NCBI GenBank assembly: GCA_030141605.1
Contig: JAQGDQ010000115.1
Span: 96,501 to 156,500 of the forward strand
Reading direction: 5' to 3'
Source of the DNA: Tubiluchus corallicola
Lineage: Eukaryota > Priapulida > Priapulimorpha > Priapulimorphida > Tubiluchidae
Length of the DNA: 60,000 nt
The translations under genes were made by a program, and so were the position numbers. Shown one piece after another: positions 1 through 39,911 of this stretch. Positions within the stretch are counted from its first letter, which is position 1, and every line of letters begins with the position of its first letter. The notes under the pieces are model-generated. The model was given only the letters and a program-made list of their open reading frames with translations, made no database searches and was not told the origin of the DNA.

Positions 1-7
1 TCATAGA

Positions 8-263
8 TCGCTAATTGCGTAAGTCCGCAACAACAGTCAACAAAATGATGAAAATGCTTAATAATTCAAGCACACAACTGAGCATTGGACAAACTTGTCG
101 TACTTTGTTTAAAAAAGCTTATGCCTGACACAAAAAATACGTAAAATTTCGAAGAATCAATCTATTTTTATCACATTTAATTTTTAATGGCTGTTTATAA
201 AATAGAATGTATAGTGACACTACCTACTGTAACAAGTTTCACGAATCAATAGCTACTGTTCTT
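8..263. repeat. Direct repeat of the CLCA 3' flank, left copy
   Basis: Nearly identical to 2466-2717, apart from a 4-bp indel near 223/2679. The right copy ends 8 bp before the CLCA stop codon on the plus-strand map. The left copy reaches the window edge, so it may extend further. Confidence 0.95.
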
Positions 264-1274
264 TATAATGATTATATGCTTTTTAAACATCTTTTAACTT
301 GGAATTAACAAAACATGCAGATGCTTAGATTAAGTTGTATTCTGGAAAAGTAATTTGCTCTTCTGAAAAAATAAATTTTTTTTCTATGAACGGCATTACA
401 CTTGAAAGTCCGGCCTAATATTCCTTCAAGTTATATTTCCTGAAAAACATATTAAATAGGAATGTTGTTTTAGAAAGAAATATTTCTCCAGAAATAGAAT
501 TCTACATGAGATTGGTATTTGCAAACTTTCTTTATATTAACTTTCTTATTAATTATTATAATCTTATTAACTTTCTTAACTTCTTTTGTAAATAAGCCTA
601 TTGATTTTCATGAGATGTGAATATAATAGTTTTATTTTAACTACTAATTATTCTTAGTGCCTTATGCACTCATGCTTGCTTTAAATAATATTCAAAAATA
701 TAACAGCTGCTATAAATCGCCAAAGACAGGTATAGGCTTTGTAGTCTTTGCTTTGTGTACAAAATATTTAACTTGTACCGAAAGTTACAAAACTGTGTTA
801 TAATTAGCATTTTGTTATAATTACCTGGCTGCATCCTCGAGAAATTTAAAAAGATTTTATTTATGTTTTTGCAACTCACGGCTGAGCAAGTTATGAGCGC
901 CTGTCGACTGGCCAGGCTTTGGTGGTCTCATCAATTCATCTGTTACAGTACACACCGGTACGCGAACCGCTTGCGCTAGAGCGTACCTGACAACAACAGC
1001 CGTACTGCTGTGCCCCTAGGGCGACACTAACTGCGCGAACTGCGCAGGATTTCTCTACATTCTGTGGTCCATATTCTTTGCTGGCACTATGGTCGAACAG
1101 GTAGTTGAAGAATTTGTGCATTGATTTATTACGAACAACCTTTAGTTTGTTTAGATTAAAATTATGAAAGTAATACCAGCGAGCTATACCATAGAAAAAT
1201 AGACGGCTATATGAGTTGAACAGACGTGTCTTAATTAGTTTACTTTTACTTTACTTGGTTTACTTTTTCAATGT

Positions 1275-1440
1275 TCAAGTTAAAATATTGCACTTCAGAG
1301 ACGTTTTCTTCAATGTCTACAACCAAGCTTGCATACTTACTCGCTTCAAAATGGCTTGCGTTTTTAATGTTCAGGTCAAAAGGGACTGTCAGCTCGACTA
1401 TGAATAATTTCCTCAGCAGTTTCCTGAATAAATCATGGAT
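1275..1440 (-). mobile_element. Non-LTR retrotransposon protein fragment
   Basis: The minus frame reads VELTVPFDLNI...ASKYASLVVDIEEN...EVQYFNLNI. This resembles the linker downstream of the reverse transcriptase in many invertebrate retroelements (pattern ELTVPWE...K..KY..L). No other part of the element is visible next to it, so it is a decayed fragment. Confidence 0.5.
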
Positions 1441-1482
1441 GAGCTGTAGTTTGCGAACATTCAATTTCCTATAATGCAACTC

Positions 1483-1668
1483 TATTGTATTGTATTTTAT
1501 TGTATTGTATTGTATTTTATTGTATTGTATTGTATTGTATTGTATTGTATTGTATCGTATCGTATCGTATCGTATCGTATCGTATCGTATCGTATCGTAT
1601 CGTATCGTATCGTATCGTATCGTATCGTATCGTATCGTATCGTATCGTATCGTATCGTATCGTATTGT
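1483..1668. repeat. Pentanucleotide microsatellite (TGTAT)n then (CGTAT)n
   Basis: About 185 bp of a 5-bp repeat. The first part is TTGTA-type with a few TTTTAT interruptions, then it switches to a homogeneous CGTAT-type block. Overlapping open frames here (YCIV and YRIV repeats) are artefacts. Confidence 0.98.
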
Positions 1669-2465
1669 TAGGCGAGTAACGTTAGCTCATAGTAGAGGGG
1701 TGCCTTGAACAAATTGCAATGGAACTTTTCTCTTCAGATATATTTTCTAACTCTATTGTTGTTTAAACTAGGTAAATCAACACGAACCACGAAGCCAGTT
1801 CACAGTCACAGAAGAAGCTGCTTGAATATGAACTAGGTCGTTGTATGGTCAAGTATCAAGAAGGATATATTGTTTGGATTAACCTTGTTGGAGGAAAGTT
1901 TTGCAGGAATTCAAATTGTGAGACTGATTCAGTGGAGTTGCAGTTTGAGTACTTGTCTTAGATTCATTATCAGTTAATTTTATAACATTATCGGTTATTT
2001 GTTATGCGTCGACTTATTTTATGCAAATTGCTTTAATTTTTTGACAAAATATCGTGCGTTTATTACTTTATCAGGGCCATCACGTGGCGTCATTGTTTAT
2101 CATTTATATTAACTTGTTAGTGTGTTAAAAGTTTTTGCTTATCATAATTGTGTCTGATAATTTGTGTCGAAAGAACTGATTTGAAAGAAACTAGATAAAT
2201 TGAAGAGTGGGCTCTTCAAGAGTGAGTGAGTGAGTGAGTAAGTGAGTGAAAGATCATTAATGCATTTCTGTTTTTGTTTCTCAAATTTCAAATTTACCAT
2301 TGATCTGGGCAGCACAAACACAAGATTTCTTCATGGTGCTGTTCAGAGGCATACCATTAGCCTCAAAAAAATTTATAGATTAATGTTTTAAACTTGTATG
2401 CTCATGATAAATCTAGCAATAAATTCTTAATTCTACATTCTAAAAATTCCAGGACTCCATGAAGG

Positions 2466-2717
2466 TCGCTAATTGCGTAAGTCCGCAACAACAGTCAACA
2501 AAATGATGAAAATGCTTAATAATTCAAGCACACAACTGAGCATTGGACAAACTTGTCGTACTTTGTTTAAAAAAGCTTATGCCTGACACAAAAAATACGT
2601 AAAATTTCGAAGAATCAATCTATTTTTATCACATTTAATTTTTAATGGCTGTTTATAAAATAGAATGTATACACTACCTACTGTAACAAGTTTCACGAAT
2701 CAATAGCTACTGTTCTT
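2466..2717. repeat. Direct repeat of the CLCA 3' flank, right copy
   Basis: Partner of 8-263. It lies immediately downstream of the CLCA stop codon, so it is probably 3' UTR. Homology stops sharply at TGTTCTT. Confidence 0.95.
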
Positions 2718-2724
2718 GTAACAT

Positions 2725-30024
<27,300 letters not shown>

Positions 30025-31337
30025 TTTTCATGAACTAGAATATAGTATTAAATTAATACTGAAAAATATATGTGAGTGAGAACAGACGCATTGGACAGAA
30101 GAAAATCATTTTAATTACTCTAAATTTTAATTTATGCTGTATTGTCATCATACTTTTTTGAGTTTTGGATAGTGCTGCCACCTTCAGGTGTTAATGTTAA
30201 AATTGTTAAATCTTTCTCTTTACTGTTTCGATTTTCATTGGCTTCTACAGTTTAGGAATGCATAATCTCTAAACCTGTTTTCACACTTAAATGATTTCAC
30301 CTGTAGTTTTTGGTCGCTTGGTTATCTGCTTTTCAACATGACATTACTTCGCTGTTTATGTAGACACTTCAGAATAAAATCTTAAAACTAAATTTCAAGT
30401 TTTTTGGTTTCTTCAAACCACGCATGCATGGGTGGATTGGAAGATTTCTAGGTGTGGGTGCGTGTTCGTGCATGCAAACCTGTGTATGTGTGAATGTGTG
30501 TTATCTAAAATATATTGGTCAACTAAAACCCAAAAGCATATTGCTTTAGTATGTATGCATGCGTCTATATTCTTAAGTTTATATTACTAAAACGTTCTCT
30601 AAAAATGCATAACGAATTAGGGTTAAAGTTTAGTAGCAGGGTTAAACTTTAAATTATTAAAAACTACTCAAAAAGTATACCAAATTTTCAGTTTTTTCTG
30701 CAGTAGAGCAAGCAGACAATTCATTTGAAAAGAAAGATATTTCTTGCTATTATTTTTCTTGCCTTCTTTGCTACTTGATTGAAATACCCAACAATTCACT
30801 GAGCAGTAAAATCTACTTTGCAGTAAAGCTAATACCACTATTCTGAAGGTGGCACAAACTTGTCACGTGGAGCACACTTACATTGAGTAACTTATAGATA
30901 CAGTGACTGTCACAATCATTTAGCTATATAGGTTGCACAAACTTCACTTAGTTGTGAACTTTCACTTTACATCACTGACTATGGAATAGGGTAGCAAATA
31001 CTTGCAAAGCTATTGCAATCTTCACACGAAAAAAAATGTTATCAGAGATCTGGAATTTGTACCAGCACCTACATCATTAGAAGCAGCGGCATAGCTAAGT
31101 TTCAAAGTTAGGGGTAGCACACACATACAAATAGGCACCGTGACACATAACCAACTACTTATAACGCATTGGTTAAACATTTTAATTTTGTGTTTAAAAC
31201 CAAAACGTAAGTAAGCTACGGTCTGCGTGAAGAACGCAGGAAATGATTCTAGCTAGTTTTCATCTTAATTGTCTGTTTGAATTTTTATATTTTTTGTCTA
31301 TTTTCTCATCTGCAACATGGTTTGGCTGATTCAGAAT

Positions 31338-31806
31338 TGAACACTGGACCACTTGACCGCCTCCGCATATATATATATATATACGGCTTCAAGTATAAGT
31401 TCTTGAAAGGGATAGTGACATAATTCGCCAGTTTCACAGCAGGACGTTTTCACAACAAACTACGTTTAATCGTACGAATACAACTATTCGACCTGAGAGA
31501 ACTTTTGATACTTTTGTTTTTCTGATACGTATATATCCTGTTGCGGAGGCGGCCAAGTGGTTCAGTGTATATTATATATATATGCATGCCGTGCCTAGAA
31601 ACGCATGTAATCTGAGTTTATTTTCCATGCATTTGTCCCTTAAAAAATAATTATATATGAATTGTTATAGTAATAGTACAGAACAAAAATATCAAAGTTT
31701 TCTCAGGTTGAACAGTTGTATTTGTAGGATTAAACGTAGTTGTCCTGTTGTGAAATAGGCAAGTTATATCACCATCCCTTTCAAATACTTTTACTTAAAG
31801 CCATTG
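31338..31806. mobile_element. Foldback (long inverted repeat) element
   Basis: Bases 31386-31535 are inverted at about 31655-31805: GAAAGGGATAGTGAC pairs with CACCATCCCTTTC, and CACAGCAGGAC pairs with GTCCTGTTGTG. A second pair nests across it: ACTGGACCACTTGACCGCCT at 31341 against GGCGGCCAAGTGGTTCAGTG at 31548. Arms of ~150 bp with a ~120-bp spacer could form a long hairpin. Confidence 0.75.
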
Positions 31807-32737
31807 CTTATTTTGAGGTTCGTCTAAATAAAGCCATCTCATTCAGAAATCTTCAGCAGAGAAAATAGTAATTAAATACACGAAAGAACAACAACTCAGA
31901 TTAATGATTTATGTTTAAGTTGTCATAATTTGGATTGTAGCATTTTATTAGATTTACGTAGTTTGCTAGGCAAAAGAAAGGAGACTAAAACATGATAGTA
32001 TAGAATAAATTATTTTCTAACCTTTAACTAGTAATAGTTTTACTTATATTGATTTTATGTCGAGGGCTGGTAAATTATTGTTTGCTTACAAGAGTTTGAT
32101 AATTTTGCATACAACATTGAGAATTGGAAAGTCTACTGAAAGGGTTATACTGAACTATTAGTAGCATGAAGGAAGGTGTTACCAATTTTGCATAGTGTTG
32201 AAAGGAGGCAAAGTTTTATTTACTTGTACTAAAACCTAACTTAATGCTCAAATATATTAGTATGATTAGGTACACCCATATCAGATATCTTTACTTGTCG
32301 GCATATGAATGAAGTCACTTAGCCCAGTGGTGTCATTGTTGTGTATGCCTATAACTTACTAACTTAACAGTTTGTAATATTAACTTTTCTCCAAATAATA
32401 ATTATTTTCACCGTGCTTAATGAACGAAGAAGAGATAATACATGAAAGAAAAAATAATACATTAACTAGCAAAGCCCCGCAAAAGATTTTGCGTAAAAAA
32501 CCACGTATAATCAATAACACGCGAACATCCTACACAGTCCTCATTTATAACACAAAGCCCGTAACATCCTGTCTACTGTATGTCTGTTTATCTAACGCAA
32601 ACCCGTAGCAGGCAGCTTTTTGCTGAATTAAAGTTATAAGATTACAGCAGAGTACAATGGATGACGTCAGCACAATGGAATTCGTCACAACAGTTTTCTA
32701 AGCGAAAATCGCCGAAAATAGAACAGCTAATTAACTC

Positions 32738-33240
32738 GTCGGTACTCCTCTCGGTGGGCCTGCCCTAAAATATAGCCCACATCATCGTGTAGCCCTGTCC
32801 TTCCTCTTTGCAAAGAGCTATAAATCGCCTCCCGAGAGTCCCACCGGGCGCCGCTAGAACGTTTTTCCCGCAGGCTGTTTGGTCAAAATTTCGAAAAAAT
32901 CGCGAGTTGGGTCCGGGAAAACGCCCGTTGCGGGACGCCGTGGCCCTCTCGGGAATTCTAAATATGCCTACTACACCCACCGCTGAACGGGCTATCTATC
33001 CATACCCAGCACCCCCCTCGGCCCGTTCCCGTTCTCTACATCTCAGCCGTATAACTTTTGCAATTTTTTGCAAAAAACGCCCGAAAAAGGGCTATTTTGG
33101 GGGGTTTTTCGCCCCCCGTTCCTCCCGGTGGGCCCAATTCGAAAAATAAACCATCAATGGCACGACACTAGATCGAGACCTTTCGTTTGATGTATAGATC
33201 GCCGCAAATGGTGCCCTCGTCGGAGCTGTAGCCTCGAATC
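32738..33240. other. GC-rich insertion-like block
   Basis: About 500 bp of markedly GC- and CpG-rich sequence in AT-rich intergenic DNA. Repeated words are CTCTCGGTGGGCC and CTCCCGGTGGGCC, and GTCCCACCGGGCG appears in inverted form. A 113-codon plus frame and its antisense look like shadows without a known domain. It ends in an (AT)n/AAATAAAT tract (33241-33280). Probably a repeat element; its family is unknown. Confidence 0.4.
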
Positions 33241-33867
33241 TTATATATATATAAATAAATAAATATATATATATATACCAAGAATATTAATATAAGAGAT
33301 GTACATTAACGTTATTGAAAACCTAAGAATAAAATAAAAATAAATACTGAGACAATTATTGCAAATGCAGGACATATTGAGGGCTACCGAATGAACAATC
33401 AACAACTAGTCAGTTACTGAACAATAAATAAAAAAAACATCTGGCCACATTTACGTACAAATGGGTGTAATTAAAATAACGTGACACTATCACACGCAAT
33501 TATTTAGTAGTAGTTTCATTTGTACATTCGTTTATATTCACTTTTAATGTTCATTTTTAGATCTAGAAACGTTAGTTAAGACACAGATTTCTGATTTTAT
33601 TTCACTCCATATTATTGGGGCCATAATATTTTATAGAAAATCTGCAATGATTAGCACAACATTTTACAAGACGAAAATTACGTTTTACACGGGCATCATA
33701 TCCATGTATTTCAAAATTTTGCATAAAATAATTACAGAATAATGGCATAAGCAAATTATAGTGAAATTTGTACTTAAATACAACTGCCTGAATGTTACTA
33801 ATATGATGAATATTTAAAAATCCTAGTTGTTTAAAAAGTGGAGTAGCACCTTTTTTGGATGGGCGGT

Positions 33868-34095
33868 CAATTAAAGAACAACGGGACAAAGGACCATCAG
33901 TCAAAAGCCACCAGTCAAAGGACCACCGGTTAAGAGACCACCTCGGACAAAGAACCACTAGTCAAAGGCCATTTGTCTATAGACTCAGGGCCACGGTTGA
34001 GCCTTTGTCCGTAGTGGTCCTTTAACCAGTGATCCTTTATCTGAAGTTCCTTCACCTGTGGCCCTTTGACTGGCGGTCCTTTGACATATACAAGT
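33868..34095. repeat. Palindromic minisatellite-like element
   Basis: The left half repeats GTCAAAGGACCACC-type units (33895-33975) and the right half carries the inverted unit GGTCCTTTGAC (34015-34085), with the centre near 33990. The unit length is about 15 bp and the copies are diverged. Confidence 0.8.
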
Positions 34096-36227
34096 TCTTT
34101 CAAAGGGGCAAACAAGTTCTAACTACACGTTTTCGTAATATGTACAATTCAAAAACTGTGATGAGTAACTATTTCACTATATAATATTTCAATATTGACA
34201 GATAATGTAAGATGAGTGATGTGTACAACAACGTCAAAATATACTGTGGCAACGAATGTTTAACATTTAATATTATTTCAACGATTTTGAAACTTCATTA
34301 GTAGTAGCTATGAACTTAAGATGCCCAGTCCAGAAACAGTTATTGCTTTGTACTGCCATCTCACCTCTTGTACAACACCAAAATATTTCACAGAACTAGA
34401 AAAATGGAAATATTCGGTTATGTCGAGAGTGTTAACTTTTACTACAAACTAAGTATTTTACAACACTTATGCAGCGTATGTGTGATACGCTGACATGGTG
34501 CATTTATAAATCGCGCACAAGCCACGCTAACCAATTAAAATTTTCCAAACGACATCATTTTTTCACAAAAATGGTTTAAGCAGGTATGATCACAACGTGC
34601 GGTACATAGATGTCCAGCAGGAACGACCTGGTTATATGTTTTAATGCATAAAGACGTACCTGTTTATCCATTATCATAGTTTACAGCGATATAAGCGTAT
34701 CAAAAAAGGCGGTACTTGTTGACACTAAACTAAGCAAAATATGATGTAGGCAACGTTGCTGCACGAAAAAAGTACTTTTTTAAAAAATAGGTGGCCCGTA
34801 ACATACCGGCTAAATGCATTTGCGACGTCTAGTAAACAGATTGTCAGTTGCAAAATGCTCCAGTATAATCTGCTCTTGTGTTCGCATTTTTGGGGCGTTC
34901 GCAGGGTTAACTATGAATTAGCTTTTGTTCCAGCATTAGTGACTAACTGATAGATTTCGCGATAATTACCGCAAACAAACAGTATAATAATCCTTGCATG
35001 GGTGAGAAATACATACAACCCTTCATTCTTCTTTCTATTGTAATTGTACATTGTATATAGAAAATAAAGAAACTAAGAACAGCAATTATAGTTAAAAGAA
35101 CGGAAATTAAACGAACAGCAAATTTCTTTTAAACTGCGCAGCATTTCTATACACCTATCTATTACCATTTTACATACGCTAAAGATAATCGGCAAATCAT
35201 TTGACAGCAAGCTGGTAAATTTAAACTGTTTTTAATTGGTGTTTTAAAACTTTCCATCTTAGTAATTGATCAGTTTTCGTCTTGCTGCTGTAGATATTTC
35301 AATATACATGTACAAGAAAGTTTACACTTCTTTAAGGGCACCTTTAAGCTCGTTAGCTCGTTAATACACAATATATACAAAAAAGGCTATCCAATCGAAA
35401 AATCATCTATCTCTCCATTCCCACGAAATTTTTGGGTTTCTCCGAAAAATATACTTGTACTTCCAGGGACTTTTGGCCTGGATTGACAGACCGAATTTTT
35501 GTGCCAACTTCGGTGATGATTCATCGTTTTAATTCGGCGATCTAAACCCCTGCTAACGGTTTACATACTGCACACAAATAAGTCTTTCTTTTACGAGTCG
35601 ATGACCTCATAATTGTTCAACAAATTCGTTTATTAGAAAAGACTAAAAAGATGTTCGTTAGACAAATTAGGTAAGATATTAATCGCACGTTCAACTGCAG
35701 TACTTTTGAACTGGTTCCACTCCACAAGCTTTTTGCTGATACAACTGACCGAGTCTCTCAGTTTCTAGCGCATACTATTATTATCTTGCGGCGGTTGAAA
35801 AACAAAAACAAAATCATACTTTCTAAAGTATGTCTAATTATGTCTCACACGAGAAATAGTTAGCTGCAACTTATGAGTCGCTCAAAGTCATGCGAACGGT
35901 TTCCAAATACTATTGCCATCTTTTTGACATACGCAACCGCAACCATATTATGTGCATGTTTGGACCAGTGATGGCACGCTGCTTTCCAGCCATAATAATA
36001 TAGTTCACCCATAGCATTGCTGGCCTAGTACTGGCGGTGCTTGTTACGTACTGCAGGCGAAAAATATGCTGTCGAAAATTATGGCTTTTAATATAATGAG
36101 GGCAAAATGCATCTAATTGATTTTTCACATCTAGTCTCCAGTACGTACATCGCCCAAGGTAGAGTTTATCTTTTTGGCAAAAAAGCGAGTCATGAGGAAA
36201 AATCTCTTAAATACATATTATTTAAAT

Positions 36228-37079
36228 CAGTGGTTCCCAAAGTAGGGGTAAATTACCCCCCCGGGGGTAATATGGTTTTTTGGGGGGGTAACAGGCACCC
36301 CTCTGAAAATTTTTAAAACTTCGCTCGGAATGCATTTTACGTAGTTTTCTTCTTGAAGAGACTGCCTCCGGCAGGCAACACTGTGTCATGGGGTCCATCA
36401 TTCGCACGTTCCCACGATCTCTGGTGCGATCCTGGGGAGAAGTCAAAGTTCACGATTGTTTCTTTGGTTTCTTCTCTATCGACATTTCTGCACAGCGTTT
36501 AGAGTTTAGAGAAAGCTAGGCCCTTTTACTATCTCTCTATCTTTTTGATACTAAGGAAAAGTAAAATATTACTTGCCTAATTTGATTCTCTCTTGTTTCT
36601 TTTCCCAGAAAGGTGCTGTGAATGTGTGAACAAGGTTTTTCGTCCATAATAAACATGAAAACAAAGAAAAGAAATAGGTTGGACGTGGAAAGCGATGCAC
36701 GCGTTGCTTTGAGCCTGACGAAACCCAGGATTGAGAAACTGGCGTCCGAAAAACAGGCTCATCCGTCCCACTAACTGAGATTTTGTTGTTGTCATTCATT
36801 TCTTCTTGTTTTCGTTTGTTTGAGTAATAATTACTCGAACGAACCTGCTCACTCAGTAATGAGCAGGTTCAGTAATTGTAATTCTTGTTTTGGCAACAAT
36901 ACAACAACAACACCTGGAAATTTATTTATGTCACAAGCAAACATAAATAATTTTGCTTGCTTGTGGCATATACATGTGTTTACTTTTTGAGTTGGAGAAG
37001 TAGTACTAGGTGGGGGGGTAATGGACACGACCGGGTTTCCCGATTTGGGTAACGGTCCGAGAAAGTTTGGGAACCACTG
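36228..37079. mobile_element. Nonautonomous hAT-like element with perfect 8-bp target duplication
   Basis: Ends CAGTGGTTCCCAAA and TTTGGGAACCACTG are flanked on both sides by ATTTAAAT (36220-36227 and 37080-37087). The CAGTGG..CCCAAA ends and 8-bp target duplication are hallmarks of hAT transposons. The 852-bp interior has no intact transposase. G-rich runs (GGGGGGG) sit near both ends. Confidence 0.9.
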
Positions 37080-37633
37080 ATTTAAATGATAATCTCTAAT
37101 GTTAACTCTACCAGACAGCATGCAATTGTATAGCATTGCAAATATTGTATTTTATAATACTAAACGAATAAAACTTATACAGGCAAAATTCATTGCAATA
37201 GTGGAATCTGGAGCACTACTAATGCAATTTGGATTGGCCAGCATATACTAACATGACTGTACGTTCTTATTTGGGGAAACTCAGTTATGTCATTTCAAAT
37301 TACATACATTGATAATCTTTTTGTTAAATTGTGTTGTTATTATAGCTGACTCTTATATTGACTGTACTAAAAAGATATTGCAAGTCTTAGTTAGTGACAA
37401 TAACTAACTGAATTAATTTAAATGTTATTTTTGGTACAGTTGCTCTTGAAGATCTTTTTTCAATTACCATTATCGATCATCGTCATTTTTATCATTATCA
37501 TCGTCGTCGTGATCATCATCAGCAGCAGCATCAGCATCATGATCATTATTCCTTTTGTTATCATTGTCATTATTATAATTGTTGCTATACATTGTCTGAC
37601 AAAAGACTATATAATTCGACTGTATGATGTTAG

Positions 37634-37720
37634 CCAGGCAGTATAGTCTAATAGTAAGTTGATAACGTGTCTGCTTTCCGTCTGGGAGGTCGAGAGCTCA
37701 ATACGCACTTTGGCCAGATC
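37634..37720 (+). repeat. tRNA-derived SINE-like sequence
   Basis: AGTATAGTCTAATAGTAAGT resembles an A box and its context, and GGGAGGTCGAGAGCTCAATA resembles a degraded B box region. The spacing suits a tRNA head. The AT-rich body afterwards runs toward the compound microsatellite at 37931. It is too diverged to be a functional tRNA. Confidence 0.5.
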
Positions 37721-37930
37721 ATTTCTGTTATGCAGTTTAGATATGTTATTTACAGCCAGTAAAAAACTTTTTGAGCTTATGCTACTTGTGCATCCTAATG
37801 CCGACTTTATATAAAGATTATATTTTTTATTATATATCATAATTGTCTGTTACAATTATTGAGTATAATAGAATTATAATTTTCTTTTTGCTAACGCTTA
37901 GATCCCTATCAATGTAATTCCATCATTCTC

Positions 37931-38237
<307 letters not shown>

Positions 38238-38543
38238 ATATCATAGATATTTGTGTTTAGCATTGTTCCAGTTGTTGCTACTGTTGCGGCAGAAAAAATG
38301 AGCGTAATTCACTGGAAGTGTTTTTCCCACTCTAGGCACTACGTATTATATCTGCCCAAAAGCAAATTAATGTGAGGCAGTAGTAGTCTATTGGGAATTT
38401 TAGTTAGGCACATTTGACACAGTTGTACCATAACAGTTATGCCCAATTCTTTGCAGAATAGAATATTAGAATAGGATGTTGGAATTGCGTGTTCTAAAGT
38501 TGTGGGTGCGGAGGGTGATTGTGATAAAGTCATTGTTGTCAGT

Positions 38544-38945
38544 ACTAGGGGTGAGCATCAAACGTTCGAACGTTCGAATTCAGTTTTTTAGTTCGAATTG
38601 GATTCGAACCTAAAACTGTGGTTTCGAATAATTCAGCACTTCAATCACATACGTTTTTTATCATTAAAACGATTGAAACATCATGCAATTAGCATAATTT
38701 AGCTATGATTTCTGTGCACAATTTTAAACAACTTATTAGTGGTTTTATTGCAGAACAGAATCGGGTAATATGCATGATCTTTGTAAGACTAATTTTTGGA
38801 GGTGGTTTGAAAAGTTGGTCGAAAATCTTTCAATCTCAATTCGAAGCCGATTCGAATTGGAAATACTGAAATTCGGTTCGATTCGAATTCGAAAGTCACA
38901 AATTCGATTCGAGTTCACATTCTGGTAGAAAATGCTCACCCCTAG
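38544..38945. mobile_element. hAT-type MITE with CTAGGGGTGAGCAT ends
   Basis: The left end ACTAGGGGTGAGCAT and right end ATGCTCACCCCTAG are inverted. The flanks TTGTCAGT and TTGTCAGG form an 8-bp target duplication with one mismatch. The interior is rich in TTCGAA/ATTCGAA. It is 402 bp long with no transposase. Confidence 0.88.
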
Positions 38946-39456
38946 TTGTCAGGGAGGTAATGGTTGCTGAGTTTCTTGTCATACAGTGTGTGAGCTGCAA
39001 GTATAGTAAAATATGTTTGGTCAATGTTCATGTAGCATTTTTAATTTTGCGAGATAAAAATTTCCATACCTTTGGATGCTGAAAGTTGCCGTGAAGTTAT
39101 AAAACTGTTTGTGGATTTGAAAATGGTTTTCCAAAATTAATTAATGCATATAATAACATGAATCGTTCCCACTGAGTTCTACTTAGAATATAATAATTAA
39201 TATGCATGAGCATTTGAACAATATTCATATTTGCTCACAATCAGATGCCATCCACTGTATAGTTAGTAGTTACTACGAGCAAAAGGAAAGTTTTTGAAGA
39301 AGCGTTATTCTAATGCCCTCTTATTAGCTCAATCTCAATGCCTAAATGTGCTGTGTAGGTGTCCATTATTGTAAAATTGCCAAATAGTAGAAAATGGGCT
39401 GACAGCCACAGTACTACAGACACAGTACTGTAGGGCAGGCATTGCAGAACTTGCAG

Positions 39457-39911
39457 TCTGGCACAATACACAATTGTATGGGATTCTACAGTCCAGAAAA
39501 TTAAGAGCCACTCGGATGGTTTTTGGAATGGAAGCCATACCATACAGTGATTGTTTACATCAACTGAAATTACAAATGCTTATTACTAGAAGAGCACGTG
39601 CTGATTTAATTCAAGTCCTCAAGTTCGTAAAGGGCATTGACAAAAATGATTATGGAATCTTCTTCGAGTTGCGGAATTCAAGTAGGTCACCAAGGCGCCA
39701 CAGTAGGCAGATACATAAGAAACGGGCTAATCTGGATCAGAGAAAATTCTTTTTTAGTCAAAGAATTGTAAATGCTTGGAATGAGCTTCCTCAAGCAGCA
39801 GTAGATGCATCTACAAGCAACCAATTCAAGGGTGATAAACAATACTATGTAAATAGGATGGAACAGCAAAACATTGAATGGCTACATGCGGACGCTCTCT
39901 GTAAACATTGA
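39457..39911 (+). pseudogene. LINE reverse transcriptase C-terminal fragment
   Basis: The open frame has KLRATRMVFGMEAIPYSDCL, LQMLITRRARADLIQVLKFV and then KFFFSQRIVNAWNELPQAAV, the standard end of CR1/Rex-type LINE ORF2 (RATR.I.G...Y..RL..L.L..L..RR.R.DLI; FFS.R.V..WN.LP). It ends at a TGA at 39909-39911. The catalytic fingers and palm upstream are missing, so it is a 5'-truncated dead copy. It keeps an unbroken frame over about 145 codons and may be fairly recent. Confidence 0.8.

Larger units (their letters stand above)
264..2465. other. Intergenic DNA downstream of CLCA
   Basis: No convincing gene. It contains a short retrotransposon-like protein fragment at 1275-1440 (minus), a pentanucleotide array at 1483-1668 and a (GTGA)n tract near 2221-2249. 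A moderately GC-rich patch at 900-1100 has a short unrecognised minus-strand frame. Confidence 0.6.
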
